DNA of 64,000 nucleotides from Actinomyces sp. Marseille-P3109 (GCF_900323545.1 NZ_OOHN01000008.1:1975144-2039143), one strand, 5' to 3'; positions 44,838-54,532 are shown, numbered from the stretch's first letter. Numbers and translations are program-made. Notes: generated by a model not told the origin, from the letters alone.

Positions 44838-46760
44838 TCAGGCCTCGGCACGGCGACGACGGGCGTTCTCGCGGAAACGCTCCTGGGAGTTCAGGATGAC
44901 CTTGCGAATGCGCACGGCGTCCGGGGTGACCTCGACGCACTCGTCGTCGGCGGCGAACTCGAGGGCCTCCTCCAGGGTGAGGCGGCGCGGAGGCACGAGG
45001 GCCTCGAAGGTGTCTGCGGTCGAGGAGCGCATGTTCGTCTGCTGCTTCTCACGGACCACGTTGACGTCCATGTCCTCGCCGCGGGGGTTCTCTCCCACGA
45101 CCTGACCCTCATAGGTCTCCTGGGTGGGTTCCACGAAGAAGCTGCCGCGGTCCTGCAGGCGGATGAGGGCGTAGGCGGTCACGGCGCCGGCGCGGTCGGA
45201 GACCAGGGAGCCGGTGGTGCGCGAGACGATCTGCCCGGCCCACGGGGCGTAGCCCTCGGCGATGGAGGAGGCGATGCCGGTGCCGCGGGTGTCGGTGAGG
45301 AACTGGGTGCGGAAGCCGATGAGGCCGCGGGCCGGCACGAGGAACTCCATACGGATCCAGCCGGTGCCGTGGTTGGTCATGGTCTCCATCTGGCCCTTGC
45401 GGGCGGCCATGAGCTGGGTGACGGCACCCAGGTACTCCTCGGGGACGTCGATGGTCATGCGCTCGATGGGCTCGTGGCGCTTGCCGTCGATGGTGCGGGT
45501 GACGACCTGCGGCTTGCCGACGGTCAGCTCGAAGCCCTCGCGGCGCATCTGCTCCACGAGGATCGCCAGCGCCAGCTCCCCGCGCCCCTGGACCTCCCAG
45601 GCGTCGGGCCGGGAGGTGGGCAGGACCCGCAGGGACACGTTGCCGATGAGCTCGCGGTCCAGGCGGTCCTTGACCTGGCGGGCGGTGACCTTGGCGCCCT
45701 TGGTGCGCCCGGCCATCGGTGAGGTGTTGATGCCGATGGTCATGGCGATGGCCGGGTCGTCCACGGTGATGAGCGGCAGGGGGCGCGGGTCCTCGGGGTC
45801 CACGAGGGACTCACCGATCGTGATGTCCTCGATCCCGGCGACGGCGACGATGTCACCGGCGTGCGCCTCCTCGGCGGGCTTGCGGTCCAGGCCCTCGGTG
45901 ACGAGGAGCTCGGAGACGCGGGCCGAGGTCAGCGAGCCGTCGTGGCGGGCCCAGGCCACCGTCTGGCCCTTGCGCAGGGTGCCGTTGTGGATGCGCAGCA
46001 GCGCCAGGCGCCCCAGGAAGGGCGAGGCGTCCAGGTTGGTGACGTGGGCCTGCAGGGGCGACCCCTCCTCGTAGGAGGGGCCGGGGATCCGCTCGATGAT
46101 GGTGCGGAAGAGCGGCTCGAGGTTCTCACTGGCCGGCAGCTCGCCGTCGGCCGGGGCCTCGGTGTCGGCGCGGCGCGCCTTCGCGGAGGCGTAGATGACG
46201 GGGACGTCCAGGACGGCGTCGAGGTCGATGTCGGGGTGCTCGTCGGCCAGGTCGCTGGCCAGGGACAGCAGCAGGTCGGTGGACTCGGCGACGACCTCGT
46301 CGAGTCGGGAGTCAGGGCGGTCCACCTTGTTGACCACGAGGATGACCGGCAGGTTCGCGGCCAGGGCCTTGCGCAGCACGAAGCGGGTCTGGGGCAGGGG
46401 CCCCTCGGAGGCGTCGACGAGGAGGACGACGCCGTCGACCATGGACAGCCCGCGCTCAACCTCACCGCCGAAGTCGGCGTGCCCGGGGGTGTCGATGACG
46501 TTGATGGTGATGCCCTCGGGGCAGCCGGCGTCCACGGCGGCGGGTCCGGAGTAGTGGACCGCGGTGTTCTTGGCGAGGATCGTGATGCCCTTCTCGCGCT
46601 CCAGCTCGCCGGAGTCCATGACGCGCTCACCGGTGGTCTCCTCGGTGGCCCGGGCCCCGAAGGCGCCCGCCTCCCAGAGCATGGCGTCGACGAGGGTGGT
46701 CTTGCCGTGGTCGACGTGGGCGACGATGGCGACGTTACGCAGGTCCTGGCGCACGCTCAT
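44838..46760 (-). CDS. typA: Ribosome-associated GTPase BipA/TypA
   Basis: This 640-aa translational GTPase has the G1 motif [10 protein letters not shown], the G2 region RGITIL-like ([13 protein letters not shown]), G3 [12 protein letters not shown] and G4 NKVDRPD. EF-G-like domains and the TypA-specific C-terminal domain ([20 protein letters not shown]) follow. The ATG at 46760 gives the usual [15 protein letters not shown] start; a GTG at 46772 would add four residues. It is followed by the VanW gene. Confidence 0.95.
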   Translation of the reverse strand: MSVRQDLRNVAIVAHVDHGKTTLVDAMLWEAGAFGARATEETTGERVMDSGELEREKGITILAKNTAVHYSGPAAVDAGCPEGITINVIDTPGHADFGGEVERGLSMVDGVVLLVDASEGPLPQTRFVLRKALAANLPVILVVNKVDRPDSRLDEVVAESTDLLLSLASDLADEHPDIDLDAVLDVPVIYASAKARRADTEAPADGELPASENLEPLFRTIIERIPGPSYEEGSPLQAHVTNLDASPFLGRLALLRIHNGTLRKGQTVAWARHDGSLTSARVSELLVTEGLDRKPAEEAHAGDIVAVAGIEDITIGESLVDPEDPRPLPLITVDDPAIAMTIGINTSPMAGRTKGAKVTARQVKDRLDRELIGNVSLRVLPTSRPDAWEVQGRGELALAILVEQMRREGFELTVGKPQVVTRTIDGKRHEPIERMTIDVPEEYLGAVTQLMAARKGQMETMTNHGTGWIRMEFLVPARGLIGFRTQFLTDTRGTGIASSIAEGYAPWAGQIVSRTTGSLVSDRAGAVTAYALIRLQDRGSFFVEPTQETYEGQVVGENPRGEDMDVNVVREKQQTNMRSSTADTFEALVPPRRLTLEEALEFAADDECVEVTPDAVRIRKVILNSQERFRENARRRRAEA

Positions 46761-46800
46761 AGGGGGGCACACTTCTTCCGGTGGGGGACGCCGTGGGCCG

Positions 46801-46818
46801 GATGCCGTTCACGGCATC
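46801..46818. promoter_or_regulatory. 18-bp palindrome GATGCCGT-TC-ACGGCATC upstream of typA
   Basis: This perfect 8-bp inverted repeat with a 2-bp spacer lies 40 nt before the typA start and is placed for an operator. Confidence 0.45.
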
Positions 46819-46910
46819 GACCACAGGGGCATGAAACATGGGAAAGATTAGAGGACGCCGGTCCTGGCCTGCCATGTCTGGGCCAACACCTCGCCTGTGC
46901 GCCCACTCAC

Positions 46911-46938
46911 GATCACGTCACAAGTTGATCACGTCACA
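46911..46938. repeat. Pair of 12-bp direct repeats GATCACGTCACA
   Basis: Exact copies at 46911-46922 and 46927-46938 lie 16 bp apart (start to start). They sit in the gap between typA and the end of the dpp operon and could be a regulator binding pair or chance. Confidence 0.45.
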
Positions 46939-46989
46939 GGAGCACGGCGGCCGCGGCGATCGCGACGCCGAGCGCGTCATGCCCGACGC

Positions 46990-48858
46990 TCACACCTCCT
47001 CTGCCTTGTCGTCTGCCTTGCCCGTCGCCTCGTCGCTGTAGAGGTCGATGCCTGCCCCGGGCACGGCCCGGAGGAGCTCGCGCGTGTAGTCCTGGCGCGG
47101 CTCGGCGAAGAGCTCGTCGGCGGCGCCGGCCTCCACGATCCTTCCGTGCTCCATGACGACGACGTCGTCGGCGATCTGACGCACGACGGCCAGGTCGTGG
47201 GTGATGAACAGGTAGGTCAGCTCCAGCTCGGCCTGCAGGTCGGACAGCAGGCGCAGGATCTGGGCCTGGACCAGCACGTCCAGGGCGGAGACCGCCTCAT
47301 CGAGGACGACGATCTCCGGCTTGAGGGCCAGGGCGCGCGCGATGGCGACGCGCTGGCGCTGCCCGCCGGAGAGCTCGTGGGGGTAGCGACGCATGACCGA
47401 GCGCGGCAGGGAGACCATGTCGAGCAGCTCGGCGACGCGCGCCTCGCGCTCCTTGGCGGTGCCGATCCCATGAACCCGCAGCGGTTCCTCGACGACGCGG
47501 AAGATCGAGTACATCGGGTCCAGGGAGCCATAGGGGTTCTGGAAGACCGGCTGCATGATGCGCCGTAGGGCGAAGAGCTCCTTGGGCCCCAGGGTGGACA
47601 GGTCGACCCCGTTGTGGAAGACCTTGCCGGAGGTGGGGTCGATGAGGTTGAGGATGATGTTGGCGACCGTGGACTTGCCGGACCCGGACTCGCCCACGAG
47701 AGCCGTCGTCGTGCCCTTGCGGATACCGAAGGTGACGTCGTCGACGGCGGTGAGGGTCTTGTCGTCGCCCTTGGCGCCGCGCACCTCGAAGATCTTGGTG
47801 AGGTGCTCGACGCGCAGGATCTCCTCGGTGGAGCTCGCCCCGAGGCTCGCTCCCAGGAGCTCGTCGTCGGTGACCTGGATGCCGCGGGCGTGTGCGGACT
47901 CGATCCGGCGGGAGGCCAGTGAGGGGGCGGCCTTGACCAGGCGCTGGGTGTAGGGGTGGCGGGGGTCCTGGAGTACCTCGAGGCTGGGCCCGGACTCGAC
48001 GACCCGGCCGCGGTGCATGACGACGATGTGCTCGGCGCGCTCGGCGGCCAGACCCAGGTCGTGGGTGATGAAGAGCATCGCGGTGCCCAGCTCGCGCACG
48101 AGGGTCTGGAGGTGGTCGAGGATGCGTCGCTGAACGGTGACGTCCAGGGCGCTGGTGGGCTCGTCGGCGATGAGCAGGTCGGGGCGGGCGGCCAGGCCGA
48201 TGGCGATGAGGGCGCGCTGGCGCATGCCGCCGGAGAACTCGTGCGGGTACTGCTTGGCCCGTCGGGAGGCCTCGGGCAGGCCGGCCTGCTCCAGCAGGAG
48301 GGCCACCTGCTCGTCGACGTCGATGCTTCCACCGACCGTCGGCTTCTCGGCGTCGTCGGTGTGCTCGGCGATGAGGTGGGCGAGGCGGTCGTCGGCGACG
48401 CCGGCCAGGCCGTTGGCCCGCAGCGCCTCCTTGACCTGGAAGCCGATGGACCACACGGGGTTGAGGTTGGACATGGGGTCCTGGGGCACCAGGCCGATGG
48501 AGGAGCCGCGCAGGGCGGTGAGCTCCTGGGTGCTCGGGTGGGTGATGTCGCGCCCCTGGAAGCGGATCGTGCCGCCGGTGACGCGGCCGGTCCCGGGCAG
48601 CAGCCCGATGACGGCGTGGGCCAGGGTGGACTTGCCGGAGCCCGACTCCCCCACGATGGCCACGGACTGGCCGGGGTAGAGGGTCAGGTTCGCCTTGCGC
48701 ACGGCGGGCACGAGCCCGGTCGAGGAGCGGAAGGCGACCTCGAGATCGGTGATCTCCAGGAGTGGGGCGGTCTCAGCGTCCCAGGAGGCCGCGGGGGCGA
48801 AGGTCTTGTCCGAGGCGCCTGAGGCTGTGGCGGTGGTGGATGCGTTGGAGGGTGTCAC
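46990..48858 (-). CDS. Dual ATPase of a dipeptide/oligopeptide ABC importer (DppD-DppF fusion)
   Basis: This 622-aa protein has two complete ABC ATPase domains. Domain 1 has Walker A GESGSGKST, a signature-like FSGGMRQRALIAIGLA and Walker B LLIADEPTSALDVTVQ. Domain 2 has GESGSGKST, LSGGQRQRVAIARALA and IVVLDEAVSALDV. Each has the peptide-importer C-terminal HPYTQRLVKA or DYTRELLRAV element. The GTG at 48858 overlaps the stop of the permease gene (GTGA). It is the last gene of the dppABC-DF operon, reading toward typA. Confidence 0.93.
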   Translation of the reverse strand: MTPSNASTTATASGASDKTFAPAASWDAETAPLLEITDLEVAFRSSTGLVPAVRKANLTLYPGQSVAIVGESGSGKSTLAHAVIGLLPGTGRVTGGTIRFQGRDITHPSTQELTALRGSSIGLVPQDPMSNLNPVWSIGFQVKEALRANGLAGVADDRLAHLIAEHTDDAEKPTVGGSIDVDEQVALLLEQAGLPEASRRAKQYPHEFSGGMRQRALIAIGLAARPDLLIADEPTSALDVTVQRRILDHLQTLVRELGTAMLFITHDLGLAAERAEHIVVMHRGRVVESGPSLEVLQDPRHPYTQRLVKAAPSLASRRIESAHARGIQVTDDELLGASLGASSTEEILRVEHLTKIFEVRGAKGDDKTLTAVDDVTFGIRKGTTTALVGESGSGKSTVANIILNLIDPTSGKVFHNGVDLSTLGPKELFALRRIMQPVFQNPYGSLDPMYSIFRVVEEPLRVHGIGTAKEREARVAELLDMVSLPRSVMRRYPHELSGGQRQRVAIARALALKPEIVVLDEAVSALDVLVQAQILRLLSDLQAELELTYLFITHDLAVVRQIADDVVVMEHGRIVEAGAADELFAEPRQDYTRELLRAVPGAGIDLYSDEATGKADDKAEEV

Positions 48859-49826
48859 TTGCGGGCCTTCGGGTCCAGGGCGTCGCGGACGACGTCGCCG
48901 AGCATGATGAAGCCGAGCACGGTCAGGGCCAGCGCTCCGGCGGGGAAGAGCAGGACGCTCGGGTGGCTGTTGAGGGCGTCCTTGGCGGCCGCGATGTCCG
49001 CGCCCCAGGAGACGACCGACGAGGGCAGCCCGATGCCCAGGAAGCTCAAGGTGGCCTCCGAGACGATGAAGACGCCGAGCTCGACGGTGGCGGTCACGAT
49101 GATGGGGGCCGCGGCGTTGGGCATGACGTGGCGCAGCAGCATGGCCACGCGCCCCGAGCCCAGTGCCCGTGAGGCGGTCACGTAGTCCTCGTTCTTGACG
49201 CTCATGACCGAGCCGCGCGTGATGCGGGCGATCTGGGGCCAGCCGAACAGGGCCAGGACCAGGATGACGGTGAGGATCGAGCGGTCGTTGCGGAACATCT
49301 GCATGACGACGATGGCGGCCAGGACGAAGGGCACGGCGAAGAAGATGTCGGTGAAGCGTGAGAGCAGGGCATCGAAGAACCCGCCGAAGAACCCGGCCAG
49401 TGCTCCGACGGCCGAGCCGACGAGGACCACGATGAGGGTGGTGAAGATGCCCACGCTCACTGAGGCCCGGGCGCCGTGGACGGTGCGGGCGAAGATGTCG
49501 CAGCCCTGGATGTCGAACCCGAAGGGGTGCGCCCAGGAGGGCCCCTGGTAGGAGTTGACCAGCGTGCAGTATCCGGGATCGCGCGGGGCGATGAGGCCGG
49601 GGACCAGGGAGAAGAGCACGGCGACGGCGATGAGCACCGAGGCCGCCCAGAAGATGGGGCGACGGCGCAGCTGTCTCCAGGCGTCGAGCCAGACGGAGGC
49701 CGGCGCGGACTCGTCGGCGACGGCGTCGACGGCTCCCAGGCCGATCTCGTCGTCGGCGATGACGAAGCGCTCCTGGCCCGGGCGCACGGCGGGCGACGAC
49801 GTGGGGGACGTGATCTTGTCAGGCAT
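48855..49826 (-). CDS. Dipeptide/oligopeptide ABC permease (DppC-like)
   Basis: This 323-aa permease has a ~60-residue cytoplasmic N-terminus, first helix FWAASVLIAVAVLFSLVPGL, and the coupling loop NEDYVTASRALGSGRVAMLL. The last helix GALALTVLGFIMLGDVVRDA is followed by the family ending DALDPKARK. It overlaps DppB (8 nt) and the ATPase gene (GTGA), so the genes are tightly coupled. Confidence 0.93.
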   Translation of the reverse strand: MPDKITSPTSSPAVRPGQERFVIADDEIGLGAVDAVADESAPASVWLDAWRQLRRRPIFWAASVLIAVAVLFSLVPGLIAPRDPGYCTLVNSYQGPSWAHPFGFDIQGCDIFARTVHGARASVSVGIFTTLIVVLVGSAVGALAGFFGGFFDALLSRFTDIFFAVPFVLAAIVVMQMFRNDRSILTVILVLALFGWPQIARITRGSVMSVKNEDYVTASRALGSGRVAMLLRHVMPNAAAPIIVTATVELGVFIVSEATLSFLGIGLPSSVVSWGADIAAAKDALNSHPSVLLFPAGALALTVLGFIMLGDVVRDALDPKARK

Positions 49827-50748
49827 AGCGGATCCTCGGGTCCAGGGCGGCGTAGAGCAGGTCCACCAGGAGGTTGGAGACGATGAAGACGAGCACGAGC
49901 ACGGTCGTGAAGGACACGACCATGGGGCCGTCGCCGCGGATGATGGCGGAGTAGAGGGTGCCTCCCACGCCCTTGATGTTGAAGATCCCCTCGGTGACGA
50001 TGGCGCCGCCCATGAGGGCTCCCAGGTCCGCGCCCAGGAAGGTGACGACCGGGACCAGGGAGTTGCGCAGGACGTGGACGATCATGACGCGGGCCCCGCT
50101 CAGGCCCTTGGCCCGGGCGGTGCGCACGTGGTCGGCGGTGAGGTTCTCAGCCACCTCGGTGCGGGTCAGGCGCAGCACGTAGGCGAAGGAGACGGCGCCC
50201 AGCACCATGGCCGGCATGAGGAGCTCGGTGAAGCCGGGGCTCTCTCCGGCGGTCACGGGCAGCCATCCCAGGCGGACCCCGATGATGAACTGCAGGACGA
50301 AGCCGATGACGAAGGTGGGCACGGCGATGACCACCAGGGAGAGCACCAGGACGGTGGCGTCGAACCAGCCGCCCTTCCTCACCCCGGCGATGAGGCCGAA
50401 GCCGATGCCCGCGACGGCCTCGAAGGCCAGTGCCAAGAGGGAGAGCTTGATGGTGATCGGGTAGGCCCGCACCAGCACCTCGAGGACGGACTCGGTTCCT
50501 CGCAGCGACTGGCCCAGGTCCAGGGTGAACAGTCCCTTGAGGTAGAGCAGGTACTGCACGATGAAGGGCTTGTCGAGGTGGTAGCTGGCCTTGATCTGCT
50601 CGATCACCTCGGGGCTGAGCGAGCGCTGGCCCCCGAGCGCGGCGATCGGGTCGCCCGGAAGGGCGAAGACCATCGCGTAGATGAGCAGCGTGGCCCCGAA
50701 GAACACCGGGACCATCTGCAGCAGCCTGCGTGAGACGTAACGAAGCAT
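49819..50748 (-). CDS. Dipeptide/oligopeptide ABC permease (DppB-like)
   Basis: This 309-aa permease starts MLRYVSRRLLQMVPVFFGAT, the standard DppB N-terminus, followed by PGDPIAALGG. The coupling loop is TADHVRTARAKGLSGARVMI, and the C-terminus is VDLLYAALDPRIRYA. AAGGAG sits just before the ATG at 50748. It begins 19 bp after the circularly permuted binding-protein gene. Confidence 0.94.
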   Translation of the reverse strand: MLRYVSRRLLQMVPVFFGATLLIYAMVFALPGDPIAALGGQRSLSPEVIEQIKASYHLDKPFIVQYLLYLKGLFTLDLGQSLRGTESVLEVLVRAYPITIKLSLLALAFEAVAGIGFGLIAGVRKGGWFDATVLVLSLVVIAVPTFVIGFVLQFIIGVRLGWLPVTAGESPGFTELLMPAMVLGAVSFAYVLRLTRTEVAENLTADHVRTARAKGLSGARVMIVHVLRNSLVPVVTFLGADLGALMGGAIVTEGIFNIKGVGGTLYSAIIRGDGPMVVSFTTVLVLVFIVSNLLVDLLYAALDPRIRYA

Positions 50749-50767
50749 GTCTCCTTCTTCCTCCCGA

Positions 50768-52393
50768 TCAGAACGTGGAGATGGCCTCGGCCTGCGCCCA
50801 CAGGCGTCTGGCCTCGTCCGGGTCGTAGGTGAGGACCTCGTTGCCCGGCACCTCGGCGGTCCAGCCCGCAACAGTGGGGGCGGTGAAGTCCTTGGCGGGC
50901 GTGCGGGTGCCGTAGTAGAGCTTCTCGCAGATGAGGTTGCGGTCGATGGCCCGGCAGATGGCGGCGCGGCGGGCGCGCCCCTCCTCGTCCATCCTCCAGT
51001 GCTCGTGGGTGACGTCGATGGCGAGCCCCTGGAAGTAGGCGGCCGGCTTGTTGATGGCGCGCCCTTGGAGCTGCTCGCGGAAGATGGGCAGGAAGGCGTC
51101 GGGGATGGAGTCAGTGACATCGAGGGAGCTGGCCAGCAGGTCGTTGTAGACCGAGTCCGTGCTCGTGTACAGCTTGAAGGTGATGCCCCGGTTCGCCACC
51201 GTGCGCCCACCGGCGTAGGCGGGGTTGGGTTCCAGGACGATCCGGCTGTCGTGGTCCCAGGAGACGAGCCGGTAGGGGCCGTTGCCCACCGGCTTGGCGC
51301 CGTAGGCCTTGGTGTCGGAGAAGGCCGACTCGGGCATCGGGTAGTAGGCGTAGTGGCCCAGGCTGATCTTGAAGTCCGACGCCGGGGCGGTCAGCTCGAC
51401 CGTGAAGGTGAGGTCGTCCACCTTGGTCAGCCCGGTCAGCTCGGAGTCCTCGTCGTAGGAAAAGCCCCTGATCCGCTCGAAGAAGGAGGAGCCGAGCTGC
51501 GCGTTGGACAGCAGCGCCCCGAACTTCCAGGCCTTGATGAAGGAGTCGGATGTCACCGGGCTCCCGTCGGAGAAGGTCCAGCCCGGCTTGAGGGTGATCG
51601 TGTAGTGCTGGTTGTCCTCGGTCTCGATGGAGGAGGCCACCTCGTTGATGACGTTGCCGTCCTTGTCGTAGCGGACCAGGCCGGCGAAGACCAGGTCAAG
51701 GATCCGTCCACCGTTGGACTCATTGGTGTTGGTCGGCAGCAGGGAGTTCTGAGGCTCGGAAAGGTTTGCCAGGACGACGCCGTCGTTGGCGCTGGAGCTG
51801 ATCTCCTCGTAGACCGGGACGCCGGTCCAGTTGAAGTCGACGTTGGAGGCGTTGCGGGAGTAGCCGCCGAACCCGTTCTGGTACCACAGCGGGATGCCGG
51901 GCAGGTCGGCGAAGAGCTGGGACTGAGCCTGGCGGAAGTAGCCGTATGCGGTCTGGGGGTCGGTGGCGGCCGCCGCCTGGGCCAGGAGGTCATCGAAGGT
52001 CTTCGAGGAGTACTGGTAGTCGTTGGCGCTGGCACCGGTCTGGAAGGTGGCGTTGAGGAAGTTCTCGAGGGACGGGTAGTCGGCCGACCAACCGCTGCGG
52101 AAAGCGCCCAGGAGGGTGTGCTTGGTGATGGCGGCGCGCATCTCGGAGAACTGGGCCACCGGCAGGGGCTCCATGGTGATGCCCAGGACGTTGGACACCG
52201 AGTGGCACACGGCCTCGGCCCAGGTCTTGTGGGGGCCGTCGGAGTTGTAGGCCAGGGTCAGCTTGCCGCTGCCGCTGCCCAGGCCCCCTCCACCCGAGCT
52301 CGATCCGCGCGAGCATCCTGAGACCAGGAGCAGGCCGAAGGCCGCCGCACCAAGTCCGAAGCCGCGGCGCGACACTGTCAGGGCGTGGTTCAT
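50768..52393 (-). CDS. SBP_bac_5 peptide-binding lipoprotein with apparent circular permutation
   Basis: This 541-aa extracellular binding protein of the downstream dppBC-DF importer starts at the ATG at 52393 (GGAGG upstream). The signal has SRRGFGLGAA and lipobox VSGC (Cys27), then a Gly/Ser linker (28-43). Residues 44-198 (KLTLAYNSDGPHKTW to VPVYEEI, with FRSGWSADYPSLENFL and LPGIPLWYQNG) are what normally forms the C-terminal end of this family. After SSSA, residues 203-541 run from NDGVVLANLSEPQNSLLPTN (the normal mature N-terminus) through GWTFSDGSPVTSDSFIKAW, KPVGNGPYRLVSW and ICRAIDRNLICEKLYYGT to DPDEARRLWAQAEAIS, where normal relatives continue into the segment found here at residue 44. 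One open frame, an intact signal and a tight operon position argue for a working gene. Confidence 0.85.
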   Translation of the reverse strand: MNHALTVSRRGFGLGAAAFGLLLVSGCSRGSSSGGGGLGSGSGKLTLAYNSDGPHKTWAEAVCHSVSNVLGITMEPLPVAQFSEMRAAITKHTLLGAFRSGWSADYPSLENFLNATFQTGASANDYQYSSKTFDDLLAQAAAATDPQTAYGYFRQAQSQLFADLPGIPLWYQNGFGGYSRNASNVDFNWTGVPVYEEISSSANDGVVLANLSEPQNSLLPTNTNESNGGRILDLVFAGLVRYDKDGNVINEVASSIETEDNQHYTITLKPGWTFSDGSPVTSDSFIKAWKFGALLSNAQLGSSFFERIRGFSYDEDSELTGLTKVDDLTFTVELTAPASDFKISLGHYAYYPMPESAFSDTKAYGAKPVGNGPYRLVSWDHDSRIVLEPNPAYAGGRTVANRGITFKLYTSTDSVYNDLLASSLDVTDSIPDAFLPIFREQLQGRAINKPAAYFQGLAIDVTHEHWRMDEEGRARRAAICRAIDRNLICEKLYYGTRTPAKDFTAPTVAGWTAEVPGNEVLTYDPDEARRLWAQAEAISTF

Positions 52394-52546
52394 GCGACCT
52401 CCATTGGGCATGGGACTGACTGGGATTGTCACTGGGACACGGGGGCGCGAGGCACTCAGGCGCCGTCCATGAGCGGAGATCCTACGTCCAACAAGGAAAC
52501 AGATTCGACACGTAGGTCACGTGTACGTCATGTAGGAAAGGGACGC

Positions 52547-53656
52547 TCAGGCGTACCAGGCCTGGGCCAGCAGCTCGTAGGAGCGGCGCCGCAGAGCAGG
52601 ATCGTGGGCGTAGGTGACGATGAGGATCTCATCGAGGTCCCAGCGGTCGGCCTGCTCGCGCAGGCGGGCGGCGACGTCGTCGGCCGTTCCGACGAAGGAC
52701 AGGGACATCGCGGACTCGACGGCCGCCTCCCTGCCCGGCGCGCGGGTACGCCAGGCCTGCGGGTCCGCCGTGGGCGGGTCGAGGGGACCGGGGCGGTTGC
52801 CGACGATGCGGGCGGCGGCGGCCATGGCGGTGCTGAACAGGAGACGGGCCTCGTCATCGCTCGGGGCCACCATGACGTTGACGGCGGCGGCGACCCGGGG
52901 CCCGGTCTGCGGGCGATTCTCGCTCTGGGCCTCGAAGACGGAGCGGTAGGTGGCGATCGCCGCCTCGGCCTGGACCGGGGCGAAGTGCGAGGCGACGGCG
53001 AAGGGCAGGCCGAGCTGCCCGGCGACGCGCGCACCGTTGACGGAGGAGCCGAGCACCCAGACGCTCGGGCGGGTGCCCTCGCCCGGGATCGCCCGGACCC
53101 GGGGGCTGCCGGGCTCGGCACCCTGGGCTGCGTCGTTGTCGGGCGTGCCAGAAGCGCCCAGGAGGAGGGATCCGGGAGTCACACGAGGCCCCGGAGCGGG
53201 TGCGTCGCCGAGGTAGGTGAGGATCTCGACGATCTCCTCGGCGAAGTGGCGCGGATCGGAGGCCCCGCGGCGCAGTGCGGCGGCTGTGAGCCGGTCCGTG
53301 CCCGGGGCGCGCCCCAGACCCAGGTCGACCCGGCCGGGGTACAGCGTGGCCAGGGTGCCGATCTGCTCGGCAACGACGAGCGGGGCGTGGTTGGGCAGCA
53401 TGATGCCGCCGGAGGCAACGCCCAGGCGGTCGGTGGCGGCCAGGACCTGTCCCATGAGGACGACGGTCGCCGAGGACAGGTAGGTGGTGGAGCCGTGGTG
53501 CTCGGCAAGCCAGTAGCGCTCGTAGCCGGCGGCGTCGGCGGCTCGAGCGAGGGCGATCATGTCGTTGAGGGCGTCGGAGCGGGTGCGACCGGCGCTGACG
53601 GGCACCATGTCCATGACGGACAAAACAGGTACGGCCCGCCTTTCGGGCTGACTCAT
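52547..53656 (-). CDS. LLM-class flavin-dependent oxidoreductase (luciferase-like)
   Basis: This 369-aa protein of the bacterial luciferase-like monooxygenase family is of the MsnO8-related group that lacks coenzyme-F420-specific features I could identify. Landmarks are RYWLAEHHGSTTYLSSATVV, GGIMLPNHAPLVVAEQIGTL, RVDLGLGRAPGTD, VWVLGSSVNGARVAGQLGLP and SFVGTADDVAARLREQADRW. The substrate is unknown. It is a stand-alone gene reading away from bioY. Confidence 0.87.
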   Translation of the reverse strand: MSQPERRAVPVLSVMDMVPVSAGRTRSDALNDMIALARAADAAGYERYWLAEHHGSTTYLSSATVVLMGQVLAATDRLGVASGGIMLPNHAPLVVAEQIGTLATLYPGRVDLGLGRAPGTDRLTAAALRRGASDPRHFAEEIVEILTYLGDAPAPGPRVTPGSLLLGASGTPDNDAAQGAEPGSPRVRAIPGEGTRPSVWVLGSSVNGARVAGQLGLPFAVASHFAPVQAEAAIATYRSVFEAQSENRPQTGPRVAAAVNVMVAPSDDEARLLFSTAMAAAARIVGNRPGPLDPPTADPQAWRTRAPGREAAVESAMSLSFVGTADDVAARLREQADRWDLDEILIVTYAHDPALRRRSYELLAQAWYA

Positions 53657-53662
53657 ACAGGC

Positions 53663-53668
53663 ACTCTA
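53663..53668 (-). promoter_or_regulatory. -10 element of a probable leaderless promoter (LLM oxidoreductase)
   Basis: TAGAGT on the minus strand lies 6 nt before the ATG at 53656. Confidence 0.5.
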
Positions 53669-53706
53669 ACCTGCGCCGACCGGCCTCGATCCGAGCCTTT
53701 AGACCT

Positions 53707-53742
53707 GCGCGCCCCGCGGAGCGAGGGCTCGGCGGGGCGCGC
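53707..53742. terminator. Strong stem-loop terminator downstream of bioY
   Basis: GCGCGCCCCGC (53707-53717) pairs perfectly with 53732-53742, and an inner GAGC/GCTC stem adds 4 bp. It lies 41 nt past the bioY stop on the minus strand. Confidence 0.8.
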
Positions 53743-53783
53743 GAACGACCGGACCTATGAGGCCGGGGCGGGTGCGGGGGCCG

Positions 53784-54392
53784 TCAGTGCAGCCGGCCGC
53801 GTGCGGGCAGCAGGCCGGTGGCGACCAGGGACTTGAGGACGTCGCCAATGATGAAGGGGACCAGGCCCAGGCTCAGGGTGGCGCCCCAACTGGCGCCGGT
53901 GGCGATCTTGAGCCAGACGAGGCCGGGAACGTACACCGAGGCGGAGGCCAGCAGCATGAGGGCGACGCCGGTGGCGACCCGGCGGGCGGTCGAGCCGGAG
54001 TGGTTCGACCAGACGCTCGCGGCACGTCCGGCGATGGCGGCGATGAGGACGTATCCGATGACGTAGCCGAAGGTGACGCCCACGCCACCGTTCCAGCCGG
54101 CCAGGACCGGGGCGCCGACGGCGGCCAGGGCGCCGAGCAGCAGTGCGGACATGGCGCCGCGGCGCGAGCCGAGGACGGCGCCGACACCGAGGGCGGCGAA
54201 GGTGCCCATGGAGATCGGCACGGGGGTGAAGGGCAGGGGGATCGCGATCTGACCGATGAGGATCAGGGCGACGGTGCCGGCCAGGATCAGCCCGACCTCA
54301 CGAACGCGGACAAGAGCGGGGTTGGCGGCGCTGGTAACGGATTCTGAGCGGGCCGCGGAGCCGGCGGCCGGGGTGGAGGGTTTGTTGATCAT
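53784..54392 (-). CDS. bioY: Biotin transporter BioY (ECF S-component)
   Basis: This 202-aa six-helix membrane protein has the BioY hallmark region IPLPFTPVPISMGTFAALGV, then GAMSALLLGALAAVGAPVLA, GVTFGYVIGYVLIAAIAG and the C-terminal GLVPFIIGDVLKSLVATGLL. It imports biotin, alone or with a shared ECF module. No bioM/bioN or biotin biosynthesis genes are adjacent. Confidence 0.93.
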   Translation of the reverse strand: MINKPSTPAAGSAARSESVTSAANPALVRVREVGLILAGTVALILIGQIAIPLPFTPVPISMGTFAALGVGAVLGSRRGAMSALLLGALAAVGAPVLAGWNGGVGVTFGYVIGYVLIAAIAGRAASVWSNHSGSTARRVATGVALMLLASASVYVPGLVWLKIATGASWGATLSLGLVPFIIGDVLKSLVATGLLPARGRLH

Positions 54393-54398
54393 GCCTCA

Positions 54399-54404
54399 AC
54401 ATTA
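54399..54404 (-). promoter_or_regulatory. -10 element of a probable leaderless promoter for bioY
   Basis: TAATGT on the minus strand lies 6 nt before the ATG at 54392. Confidence 0.5.
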
Positions 54405-54532
54405 CGGGCAGACGCGGCGTCGCGAACGACCGGATCATGCCGAAGCACCACACCATCATTTGGAGGAAACCTACAAAGAATGCAGGATCACTCCCCCTCC
54501 CGACCGCACAAGATAGGTGGTTTTCACAGTTC

